Below the pieces are notes generated by a model. It saw nothing but the letters and a program-made list of their open reading frames with translations. It searched no databases and was not told the origin of the DNA. A DNA stretch of 5,888 nt from JBAVQS01 sp049694275 (GTDB lineage Bacteria; Chloroflexota; Anaerolineae; UBA4142; SHND01): NCBI GenBank assembly GCA_049694275.1, contig JBAVQS010000274.1, positions 1 to 5,888 of the forward strand, given 5' to 3'. Each line of letters begins with the position of its first letter. The stretch's first letter is position 1. Shown here piece by piece: positions 1-5,888 of this stretch. Position numbers and translations under genes: made by a program.

Positions 1-12
1 ATTGCGCTATTC

Positions 13-1176
13 CTAGCTCTTGCGCTTTTTCACAAAGTGCTCGATGCGCGTCAGCGCCTCTTCCAGATTCGCCATCGAGTTGGCATAGGCCATCCGGACA
101 AAGCCGGCGCCGCTGGCGCCAAAGGCATCGCCGGGGACCGCGGCGACGTGCTCGTCATAGAGGAGCTGGTTCGAGAACTCGTCGCTCGTCAGACCGGTGC
201 TGCGAATATCGGGAAAGACATAAAAAGCGCCGCGCGGCTCAAAGGTGGGCAGCCCCATCGTGTTGAGCCCCGCCACCATCATCTGGCGGCGCTGGTCATA
301 TTCCGTCACCATCGCCTTGATACTGTCTTCGCCGTGCAGGATCGCTTCGGTCGCCGCCGCCTGCGCCATCGTCGGCGCGCTCATAATCATGTACTGGTGC
401 ACCTTGCGGATGGCCGCCAGGATCTCGGGATTGGCGCAGGCATAGCCGATGCGCCAGCCGGTCATCGCATAATTTTTGCTAAAGCCGCCCAGGAGGATCG
501 TGCGGTCGCGCATACCGGGGAGCGTCGCAAAACAGACATGCTCCGCCCCATAGACGAGGCGGTCATAGAGCTCGTCCGACAGGACCAGCAGATCGTGTTT
601 TTCGGCCACATCGGCAATCTCTTGCAACCGCGCCCGCGTCATCACCGCGCCGGTCGGATTGTTGGGATAGCCAATAAAGATCATCTTGGTTTTCGGGGTG
701 ACGGCCGCCTCGATCTCTTCGCCGGTCACCTGAAAATCGTTCTCGACCTGCGTGGCAACCACCACCGGGACACCGCCGGCAAAGACTACGCTCGGCTTGT
801 AAGCAACAAACGAGGGCTCGACGACAATGACCTCGTCCCCCGGATCGACCACCGCCAGCATCGCGCACTGGAGCGCTTCCGAAACGCCGACCGTAATCAC
901 GATCTCGTTCTCGGCGTCATAGCGAACGCCATAAAGCTCGAACAGCTTGTCCGAGAGCGCAGTGCGGAGCTCGATGGTCCCCGAATTGGAAGTATAGTGC
1001 GTCTCCCCGCGCTCGATGGAGCGAACGCCCGCCTGGCTGATGTTTTCAGGCGTGACGAAATCCGGCTCGCCGATGCCCAGAGAGATGACATCTTTCATCG
1101 TCGCCGCAATATCAAAAAACCGGCGAATACCGGAAGGGGGAACGGACTGGACCTTTTGAGAGATGCGGGTTTTCAT
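13..1176 (-). CDS. PLP-dependent class I/II aminotransferase
   Basis: A cytoplasmic fold-type I aminotransferase of 387 residues, the usual length for the AspC/aromatic-aminotransferase group. Visible motifs in order: GIGEPDF near residues 34-40 and YTSNSG near 61-66 in the N-terminal substrate region; PNNPTG at 171-176, whose N173 contacts PLP; SDELYD at 200-205, where D201 should pair with the pyridine nitrogen and Y204 with the PLP hydroxyl; GGFSKNYAMTGWRIGY from 230, with K234 as the Schiff-base lysine; and FVRMAY at 359-364, where R361 should bind the substrate alpha-carboxylate. All key residues are intact. It probably moves an amino group between an aspartate- or aromatic-type amino acid and 2-oxoglutarate, but sequence alone does not fix the substrate. 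The ATG start has a purine-rich stretch with AAGG about 9 nt upstream. It is the third gene of the probable operon, 57 nt after the nucleotidyltransferase. It ends with TAG 12 nt from the window edge, so its terminator is not visible. Confidence 0.95.
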   Translation of the reverse strand: MKTRISQKVQSVPPSGIRRFFDIAATMKDVISLGIGEPDFVTPENISQAGVRSIERGETHYTSNSGTIELRTALSDKLFELYGVRYDAENEIVITVGVSEALQCAMLAVVDPGDEVIVVEPSFVAYKPSVVFAGGVPVVVATQVENDFQVTGEEIEAAVTPKTKMIFIGYPNNPTGAVMTRARLQEIADVAEKHDLLVLSDELYDRLVYGAEHVCFATLPGMRDRTILLGGFSKNYAMTGWRIGYACANPEILAAIRKVHQYMIMSAPTMAQAAATEAILHGEDSIKAMVTEYDQRRQMMVAGLNTMGLPTFEPRGAFYVFPDIRSTGLTSDEFSNQLLYDEHVAAVPGDAFGASGAGFVRMAYANSMANLEEALTRIEHFVKKRKS

Positions 1177-1209
1177 AGGCCTACCTTTTTCTGACGTGTG
1201 ACCGAGAAT

Positions 1210-1225
1210 ACGCCCTGACGGGCGC
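1210..1225 (-). other. Small GC hairpin between nucleotidyltransferase and aminotransferase genes
   Basis: In the 57-nt gap, GCGCCC and GGGCGT on the minus strand can pair (five Watson-Crick pairs plus a G-T wobble) around a GTCA loop. No T-run follows, only TATTCT, so it is not a standard intrinsic terminator. It could slow or partly stop transcription, or protect the upstream part of the message from 3' decay. It could also be chance in GC-rich DNA. Confidence 0.3.
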
Positions 1226-1233
1226 GAGCGTTT

Positions 1234-2217
1234 TCAATCGGAAAAATCGATCTCTGAGGAATCGCCGACATTCAACCGTTCAAATGCGCCGCGCACACGC
1301 GCCTCCTTGCCCACCAGCGAGAATTCCAGCGTGACATTCTGAATCTGTGCATCCTCGCTGATAATACAATCGCGCAGGATGGAATCCTCGATCACCGCGC
1401 CGGAAGAGATCGAGACATACGGGCCAACGATCGAGCGGGAGATTACCGCGTCCTCGGCAATATAGACCGGCTGGATGATCAGGGATTCGCGCGCCAGCAG
1501 CGGATGGGTGCCGTTCTTGCCAAGCAGGTAGCGATTGGTTTTAAGGAGCGCCTCGCGGGTGCCGCAGTCTTCCCAAACCGGAATCGTCTCCGCTTCAAAC
1601 CGGGCCCCGCGCGAAACCATCAGTTGCAGGGCATCGGCCAGGTAATACTCCCCCTTGGTCTGGATATCTTGCGACAGGACATCGTCCAGCGCCCGGATCA
1701 GCCCGCGCCAGTCCCTGAGATAATAGACGCCGACGACGGCGAGATTCGAGACCGGCGTATCCGGCTTTTCGACAAAACGGGTGACATAACCGTTCGCGAT
1801 GGTCACCACCCCAAAACGGCGCGGATCGACCACCTCTTTGGTAAAGATGAGACCATCGCCCTGAACCCGGCCGAGCCGTGTCCAATCGGTCTCCCAAATA
1901 GTATCGCCAAAGATGATGAGCACGTCCTGGTCAATTTGCGATTTGGCCAGGGCGATCGCATGCGCCTGCCCCTTCATCTCGGTCTGTTCGACATAAGAGG
2001 CGCGCAGGTCCGGATAGGTCTTGCTCACATACGCTTGAATCTGGTCGCCCAGGTAGCCGACGACAAAAATAATCTCATCCAGCTTGAGCTCCGCCATGCC
2101 ATCCAGAATGTGGCCGAGCACCGGCTTGCCCGCCACATTCACCAGCGGCTTGGGCCGGCTATACGTATGCGGCCGCAGGCGCGTGCCAAGGCCTGCGAGC
2201 AAAATCACTGCTTTCAC
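1234..2217 (-). CDS. NDP-sugar pyrophosphorylase (glucose-1-phosphate thymidylyltransferase-like) with beta-helix tail
   Basis: Predicted to couple a sugar 1-phosphate to an NTP, giving an NDP-sugar and pyrophosphate for cell-surface or exopolysaccharide synthesis. With the start chosen here it has 327 residues. The N-terminal Rossmann-like domain opens with AGLGTRLRP (8-16), the nucleotide-binding loop, followed by RPKPLV (21-26). GDT at 104-106 supplies a metal-binding aspartate (D105), EKP lies at 150-152, and WEDCGT near 215-220 supplies the second aspartate (D217). From about residue 240 the sequence shows hexapeptide-like repeats (AEDAVISRSIVGPYVSISSG and following) of a left-handed beta-helix, as in long-form enzymes. 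A longer frame begins at an ATG at 2241, but that adds eight residues before the expected start and overlaps the upstream gene. The GTG at 2217 has AAAGGAG 5 nt upstream and starts exactly at the conserved KAVILLAG strand. The exact sugar and nucleotide are not determined; UTP or GTP use cannot be excluded. Confidence 0.92.
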   Translation of the reverse strand: MKAVILLAGLGTRLRPHTYSRPKPLVNVAGKPVLGHILDGMAELKLDEIIFVVGYLGDQIQAYVSKTYPDLRASYVEQTEMKGQAHAIALAKSQIDQDVLIIFGDTIWETDWTRLGRVQGDGLIFTKEVVDPRRFGVVTIANGYVTRFVEKPDTPVSNLAVVGVYYLRDWRGLIRALDDVLSQDIQTKGEYYLADALQLMVSRGARFEAETIPVWEDCGTREALLKTNRYLLGKNGTHPLLARESLIIQPVYIAEDAVISRSIVGPYVSISSGAVIEDSILRDCIISEDAQIQNVTLEFSLVGKEARVRGAFERLNVGDSSEIDFSD

Positions 2218-2218
2218 G

Positions 2219-2902
2219 TCAACTCCTTTGTTGGCCCTCAATCACGAGGACAAATTCCCCTTTGAACGGCGCCTCTATAAATGTCTGAACGACCTCGGCA
2301 ACCGTGCCGCGCACAATCCGCTCATCGCGCATCGTCAAATTACAAACCACTGCCATCCGCCGCTCGGGCCCCAGCTCTTGCTGGATGCTCTTGAGCACGG
2401 GCATCAAACGATAGGGCGCTTCGAGTAGGACCAGCGTTTCCGCCAGCTCTTTGTACTGGGCAAGCGCCCGCTGGCGCAGTTCCGTCTTGGGCGGTAATTG
2501 TCCCAGAAACCGAAACCGGGCGGCAGGCAGGCCGCTCACGACCAGCGCAGCGACGATGGAAGAGGCGCCCGGAATGGGCGTAATGCGAATCCCCGCCTTG
2601 AGCGCGCTATCGACCAGGGGCGCGCCCGGGTCCGCCAGCAGCGGGGTGCCATGGTCCGAGATCAATGCCATGTTTTCCCCGCGCACGAGCCGTTCGACCA
2701 GCAGCGCGACCTGCTCTGCCTCCGAGTGTTCGTTCAATTCGACGAGCGGTTTGGCCAGTTCGTACTGCGCCAAAAGCGTCGAGCCAACCCGCAGCTCCTC
2801 ACAGATCACGGCGTCCACCTCCGCCAGAATGCGCCGCCCGCGCAGCGTCAAATCCAGCGGATTTCCAATCGGCGTCGAGACAATATAGAGGATTCCACTC
2901 AT
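2219..2902 (-). CDS. RsmI-like SAM-dependent methyltransferase (short, divergent 16S rRNA C1402 2'-O-methyltransferase family)
   Basis: A 227-residue member of the tetrapyrrole methylase superfamily, closest in pattern to RsmI, which 2'-O-methylates C1402 of 16S rRNA in the ribosomal decoding centre using SAM. RsmI-type features: LYIVSTPIGN at 5-14, LNEHSE at 56-61, SDHGTPLLADPG at 82-93, PIPGASS at 109-115 (SAM pocket), SGLPAARFRFLGQLPPK near 123-139, and KGEFVLVIEG at 214-223. It departs from the family at several usually well-kept sites: EELR at 35-38 where EDTR is typical, an H in SDHGTP where an A is usual, EAPYRL where ESPHRL is usual, and NLTMRDERIVRGT in place of the usual ELTK-type segment. 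It is also shorter than E. coli RsmI (286 residues) and lacks the C-terminal extension. It may be true RsmI or a paralogue with another target, so no symbol is given. It is the first gene of the operon, and its TGA is one base from the next GTG. Confidence 0.85.
   Translation of the reverse strand: MSGILYIVSTPIGNPLDLTLRGRRILAEVDAVICEELRVGSTLLAQYELAKPLVELNEHSEAEQVALLVERLVRGENMALISDHGTPLLADPGAPLVDSALKAGIRITPIPGASSIVAALVVSGLPAARFRFLGQLPPKTELRQRALAQYKELAETLVLLEAPYRLMPVLKSIQQELGPERRMAVVCNLTMRDERIVRGTVAEVVQTFIEAPFKGEFVLVIEGQQRS
2223..2229 (-). promoter_or_regulatory. Shine-Dalgarno deciding the GTG start of the nucleotidyltransferase
   Basis: AAAGGAG on the minus strand lies 5 nt before the GTG at 2217. 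It sits inside the last codons of the rsmI-like gene, whose TGA (2219-2221) is separated from the GTG by a single base. This arrangement favours GTG over the upstream in-frame ATG at 2241 and suggests translational coupling, in which ribosomes finishing the first gene restart on the second. Confidence 0.75.
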
Positions 2903-2903
2903 T

Positions 2904-2910
2904 TCCTTCT
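2904..2910 (-). promoter_or_regulatory. Close-set Shine-Dalgarno of the rsmI-like gene
   Basis: AGAAGGA on the minus strand ends one nucleotide before the ATG at 2902. The sequence is a fair anti-16S match, but the spacing is much shorter than the usual 5-9 nt. With the predicted transcription start near 2910 it would make up nearly the entire leader. No other nearby start codon fits better, because the RsmI-type strand LYIVSTPIGN begins four residues in. Confidence 0.4.
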
Positions 2911-2916
2911 CTAGCG

Positions 2917-2945
2917 ATTCTAGTCTTAGTTAACAGGGATGTCAA
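2917..2945 (-). promoter_or_regulatory. Sigma-70-type promoter of the rsmI-like operon
   Basis: On the minus strand a perfect -35 box TTGACA (2940-2945) is separated by exactly 17 nt from TAGAAT (2917-2922), one mismatch from the TATAAT consensus. The expected start of transcription is near 2910-2911, only 8-9 nt before the ATG at 2902. The promoter lies directly after the preceding gene's terminator and is the only good promoter seen for the three-gene operon. The match is read by eye against the general bacterial housekeeping consensus, which may differ slightly in this lineage. Confidence 0.72.
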
Positions 2946-2982
2946 ACAAACAGCAAAACCGTGACGTGCTTACACGTGACGG
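2940..2982 (-). terminator. Intrinsic terminator of the cyclase-STAND gene
   Basis: Two 10-nt arms at 2959-2968 and 2973-2982 are inverted repeats apart from one internal mismatch (C opposite C on the minus strand), with a 4-nt TAAG loop. On the minus strand the stem is followed at once by TTTTGCTGTTTGTTTGACA, a T-rich though interrupted tract. It lies about 80 nt past the stop of the cyclase-STAND gene in the right orientation. The T-rich tail ends inside the -35 box of the next promoter. The call rests on the hairpin plus tail; the broken T run may reduce efficiency. Confidence 0.7.
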
Positions 2983-3064
2983 ATCGACCACTCCCCGCTG
3001 GCGGGCGCGCGGTTACATTGCTCTTCATTCAACCCTTTCACTGCGTACCAGACGAATCAATTCT

Positions 3065-5761
3065 TCATACTCGTTCATGGGATTGTCCATCGATTTCAAA
3101 TCCTTTATCATCCTTATCCCTGAGCGCCAATTCAATCGCCTGCGTTAACGTCAGGACACGCCCCTCCGCCCAGGCCTGGCTCAAGCGATCAGGCGCCAGT
3201 CTCGCGCCCAATGCCGTTACGATGCGATTGTAGCGTTCGCGATCCAGAGGCCAGAGATGGGTGCGCATCGATTCTTGCAAGCCCTCCACCGCCGCAAGGA
3301 GCTGCGCCGCACGGAGCGTGTTTCCCTGGGCCGCAACGGCTTCAGCCAGCGCCGCGAGGCAACCGATACTCCCTCGATAATCCCCAACTTGCTGGTTGAG
3401 CGACAGGCTCTCCTTGAGCCGCGCAAATGCGCCCAGCGGCTCGCCCCGTTGCAGCTGGATCTGGCCGAGCCGCCGCCAGGGATAAGCGAGAGCGACCAGA
3501 TCTCCCTCTTTCCGCAATAGCCCGATGCTCTCTTCATAGAGCGCCTGCGCCGCTGCGTAATCATCCTCCTGCAGCGCCACGTCGCCGAGGAACATCAGCG
3601 CAGTGCCAACCCCATGCGCGTTCTCTAACTCGCGCTGGATCGCCACCCCTTCCTCCAGATACCGGCGCGCGGCGGCATAATCGTGGTCCGATAGAAGGGC
3701 ATTCGCCAAATAGTTTAGCGTCCAGGCCATTTGCCGCTTGTCCCCTACCTCTCGGCCAATCGCCAGCGCTTGTTCCAATAGGGGGCGGGCTGTCGCCTGG
3801 TCGCCGCCGGCCCAGATCATCTGCCCCGCGGCGGTCAGCGCCTTGGCGCGCACGGCAGTCCTTTCCGAGGCGTCCGGTCGCCCCAGAATGCGCATCAAAC
3901 ACTCGCGCCCTTCACTATAATGGCCGCGCACTTCCCAGAAATACGTCAGCGCCCCGGCCAGCCGTAGGGCCGCTGTGATGGTTCCATATCCCGCGGCCCA
4001 ATCGATTGCCGCGCGCAGGTTATCGTGCTCTGCTTCCAGGCGGTCAAACCAGGTTACCTGCGCGGCATCGCTCAGGTGGGGGTCCGCCTCCTCGACCAAT
4101 GCCAGAAAGAAATCGAGATGGCGCGCCCGGACCAGATTCGCTTCCCCCGAGTCGTTCAACTTGTCCCGCGCATACTCGCGAATCGTTTCCAGAAAACGAT
4201 ACCGGGCGCCTGGCGCGGCGGGGTCCACCGACACGAGCGATTTCTCCACCAGGTGGCTCAGGCATTCGAGAATCCTTTCGCCCGGCAGCCGGTCGTCGCC
4301 GCAGATCGCCTCCGCCGCCGCCAGGCGCCATCCGCCCGCGAATACTTCCAGGCGCTGAAACAACAAACGCTCGGGCTCGGAAAGTAGCTCATAACTCCAT
4401 TCGACCGTCGCCCGCAAGGTCTGATGGCGCGGCAGCGCAGCTCGGTTGCCGCCGGTCAGCAGGCGAAACCGGTTGTCCAGACGATTCGCGATCTCTTCGG
4501 CGCTCAGGCTGCTCATCCGCGCCGCCGCCAATTCAATCGCGAGCGGAATTCCATCGAGGCGTTGGCAGATGCGAATGACATGCGGCGCGTTCTGCTCGGT
4601 CACCTGAAAGCCGGCTGCCTGGGAGCGCGCGCGTTCGCTCAGGAGACGCACGGCTTCGTATTGGGCAAGGTCGGAAACGGGGATCGCGGCCCGGCCCATG
4701 GGAACTTGCAAGGGGGGCACGCGATAGACCGATTCCCCCACAATGCCGAGCACCTGGCGGCTGGTTGCCAGCACGCGGACCTTTTCACATTGTGACAACA
4801 AGGTCTCAATCAGGGTCGCACACGGGTCGATGAGATGCTCGCAATTATCAATCACCAGGAGGAGCTCTTGCGCGCGGAGAAATTCGACGAGCGTCGCGGT
4901 CAGGGATTTATTCTGTTGTTCCGGCACGCCCAACACTTTGGCCACCGCGTCGGGTACCCGCGCGGCATCCGCCAGCGACGATAAATCCACCCACCCCACA
5001 TTATAGGCGGTCACCAACGCTCGACCTACTTCCATGGCCAAACGTGTCTTGCCGGTGCCGCCGGGTCCGGTGAGCGTGACCAGCCGGGCCGAATCGCTCA
5101 CCAACCGTTGGATCTCTCCCATTTCCTTTTCGCGGCCAACGAAACTGGTCAACGGGCTGGGGAGGTTGTGCTTGAAAGGTTCGAGCGTTTTGAGCGGAGC
5201 AAAATCGGCCGGCAGGCCCGCGATGACGAGCTGAAAAATGCGCTGCGGAACGCTCAAGTCCTTGAGCCGGTGCTCGCCGAGGTCGCGCAGGCTCACCCCC
5301 TCAGGCAATGCACCTTCGACCCAAGCGCGCGTGCTCTGCGACAGGAGCACCTGTCCACCATGGCCGGCGGCGCCGAGGCGCGCCGCGCGATGCACATCAA
5401 TCCCCACATAGCGCCCCCCTGCCACTGCCGGCTCGCCTGTGTGCAACCCCATGCGGACTCGCACACTCGCGCCCTGGGGCCACTGGAATGCGCTCAGGCC
5501 GCGTTGCGCCGCCACTGCGGCATTGACCGCATCGGCGGAGCGAAGAAAGACGACAAAAAAAGAGTCGCCTTGTGTATCGACAATGCGGCCATTGAAAGCC
5601 TCAAACGCTGTGCAGAGAATTTGCTGGTGGTCGGCGAGGAGGCGGGCATAATCGCCGGGCAACCGTTCGAGCAGTTGTGTCGAACCTTCGATATCCGTGA
5701 ACATCAAGGTTACAGTCCCCGTCGGGAGTGCTTCCTGAGATTCACCCAATAGATCACCCAT
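3065..5761 (-). CDS. Cyclase-domain STAND ATPase with TPR repeats (signal transduction protein)
   Basis: An 898-residue cytoplasmic multidomain regulator with no signal peptide or membrane segment. Residues about 13-180 form a class III adenylate/guanylate cyclase-type domain: FTDIEGST holds metal aspartate D23, QGDSFFVVF holds D66, and DVHRAARL holds the conserved R128. Residues about 205-420 form a STAND/NB-ARC-type ATPase: FVGREKE at 207-213, Walker A GPGGTGKTR at 232-240, Walker B LLLVIDNCEH at 300-309, LATSR at 331-335 (sensor-like arginine), and GIPLAIELAAARM at 404-416. A winged-helix-like part follows to about 540 (LFQRLEVFAGGW, YRFLETIREYARDKL). From about 640 to 830 there are five TPR-like units of about 38 residues, recurring as a pattern such as DYAAARRYLEEGVAI. 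The C terminus (AWAEGRVLTLTQAIELAL) matches what precedes a LuxR-type HTH in many relatives, but here the protein ends with no HTH. Ligand and output are unknown. No clear Shine-Dalgarno precedes the ATG; domain spacing supports this start. Confidence 0.93.
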   Translation of the reverse strand: MGDLLGESQEALPTGTVTLMFTDIEGSTQLLERLPGDYARLLADHQQILCTAFEAFNGRIVDTQGDSFFVVFLRSADAVNAAVAAQRGLSAFQWPQGASVRVRMGLHTGEPAVAGGRYVGIDVHRAARLGAAGHGGQVLLSQSTRAWVEGALPEGVSLRDLGEHRLKDLSVPQRIFQLVIAGLPADFAPLKTLEPFKHNLPSPLTSFVGREKEMGEIQRLVSDSARLVTLTGPGGTGKTRLAMEVGRALVTAYNVGWVDLSSLADAARVPDAVAKVLGVPEQQNKSLTATLVEFLRAQELLLVIDNCEHLIDPCATLIETLLSQCEKVRVLATSRQVLGIVGESVYRVPPLQVPMGRAAIPVSDLAQYEAVRLLSERARSQAAGFQVTEQNAPHVIRICQRLDGIPLAIELAAARMSSLSAEEIANRLDNRFRLLTGGNRAALPRHQTLRATVEWSYELLSEPERLLFQRLEVFAGGWRLAAAEAICGDDRLPGERILECLSHLVEKSLVSVDPAAPGARYRFLETIREYARDKLNDSGEANLVRARHLDFFLALVEEADPHLSDAAQVTWFDRLEAEHDNLRAAIDWAAGYGTITAALRLAGALTYFWEVRGHYSEGRECLMRILGRPDASERTAVRAKALTAAGQMIWAGGDQATARPLLEQALAIGREVGDKRQMAWTLNYLANALLSDHDYAAARRYLEEGVAIQRELENAHGVGTALMFLGDVALQEDDYAAAQALYEESIGLLRKEGDLVALAYPWRRLGQIQLQRGEPLGAFARLKESLSLNQQVGDYRGSIGCLAALAEAVAAQGNTLRAAQLLAAVEGLQESMRTHLWPLDRERYNRIVTALGARLAPDRLSQAWAEGRVLTLTQAIELALRDKDDKGFEIDGQSHERV

Positions 5762-5888
5762 ACTACAGAGTTTTGATTAATTAATGTCCGCGCTTGTGCC
5801 GCCACGGCAGGTCAGAACCAAAGATGCATGCCCAGAGACGCTTTTGCGAGCGGCGCGTGCGTGCCAGTCCAGCCATCACGTATCCTTG

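Noticed and set aside
37..1194. A 385-codon open frame on the plus strand spanning the whole aminotransferase gene.
   Set aside because: It runs in exact codon register opposite the aminotransferase, its translation is Arg/His/Asp-rich without recognisable motifs, and the minus-strand gene has every catalytic residue. This is a common artefact of GC-rich coding DNA.
1203..1240. TTGAAA and TATTCT on the minus strand as a separate promoter for the aminotransferase.
   Set aside because: The spacing is about 21 nt, too long for a sigma-70-type promoter, and the small hairpin occupies the spacer.
2994..3005. GC inverted repeat CCCGC-TG-GCGGG just after the cyclase-STAND stop as a second terminator.
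   Set aside because: The loop would be only 2 nt (or the stem only 4 bp), and no T-run follows on the minus strand. The stem-loop at 2959-2982 is far better.
5108..5752. A 214-codon plus-strand open frame opposite the cyclase domain, and other long plus-strand frames at 4006-4578 and 3427-3978.
   Set aside because: Low-complexity Arg/Pro/Ala/His-rich translations with no domains, lying wholly opposite a clear multidomain gene. They are shadow frames.
5762..5809. AT-rich 10-bp palindrome ATTAATTAAT (5776-5785) and a 5-bp hairpin (5797-5809) upstream of the cyclase-STAND gene, as possible operator or promoter.
   Set aside because: No -35/-10 pair with acceptable spacing was found, and TAGTAT next to the ATG has no partner and would start transcription inside the gene. 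The palindrome is short and self-complementary by composition.
5781..5888. A minus-strand frame open from the window edge, ending at TAA (5781-5783) 19 nt before the cyclase-STAND start; it could be the tail of an upstream gene.
   Set aside because: Only 35 codons are visible, with no recognisable motif, and two plus-strand frames starting at ATGs at 5824 and 5828 are equally open to the edge. It cannot be judged without flanking sequence.

Overview
The window looks like a chromosomal segment from a GC-rich bacterium, most likely a member of the Chloroflexota. This placement is inferred from the large cyclase-STAND-TPR protein and from the style of the sugar nucleotidyltransferase and aminotransferase. 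No rRNA or other phylogenetic marker is present to confirm it. All four genes lie on the minus strand, so they read from high to low coordinates, and they fill almost the whole window. No tRNA, rRNA, CRISPR array, insertion sequence or long repeat was seen.

Region 1 (3065-5761) is one 898-residue signalling protein: an N-terminal class III nucleotide cyclase-type domain, a STAND/NB-ARC-like ATPase, and a C-terminal TPR superhelix. Several substrate-binding positions of the cyclase domain depart from the canonical residues. No DNA-binding domain is visible. About 80 nt past its stop is a stem-loop followed by a T-rich tract, a good intrinsic terminator.

Region 2 (about 2903-2982) is a compact boundary. 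The T-rich tail of that terminator runs directly into a near-consensus sigma-70-type promoter (TTGACA, 17-nt spacer, TAGAAT). The promoter sits so close to the next start codon that the mRNA should have a leader of only about 8-9 nt.

Region 3 (13-2902) is a probable three-gene operon driven by that promoter: a short, divergent RsmI-type tetrapyrrole-methylase-family methyltransferase, an NDP-sugar pyrophosphorylase with a left-handed beta-helix tail, and a class I/II PLP-dependent aminotransferase. The first two are tightly coupled: the TGA stop of the methyltransferase is one base from a GTG that is the best start of the nucleotidyltransferase. A 57-nt gap containing a small GC hairpin precedes the aminotransferase. 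The three genes do not form an obvious single pathway; they look like co-transcribed housekeeping functions.

I do not see a convincing undescribed system here. The most notable points are the atypical cyclase domain of the STAND protein, the divergent RsmI homologue, and the terminator/promoter boundary with its near-leaderless start.
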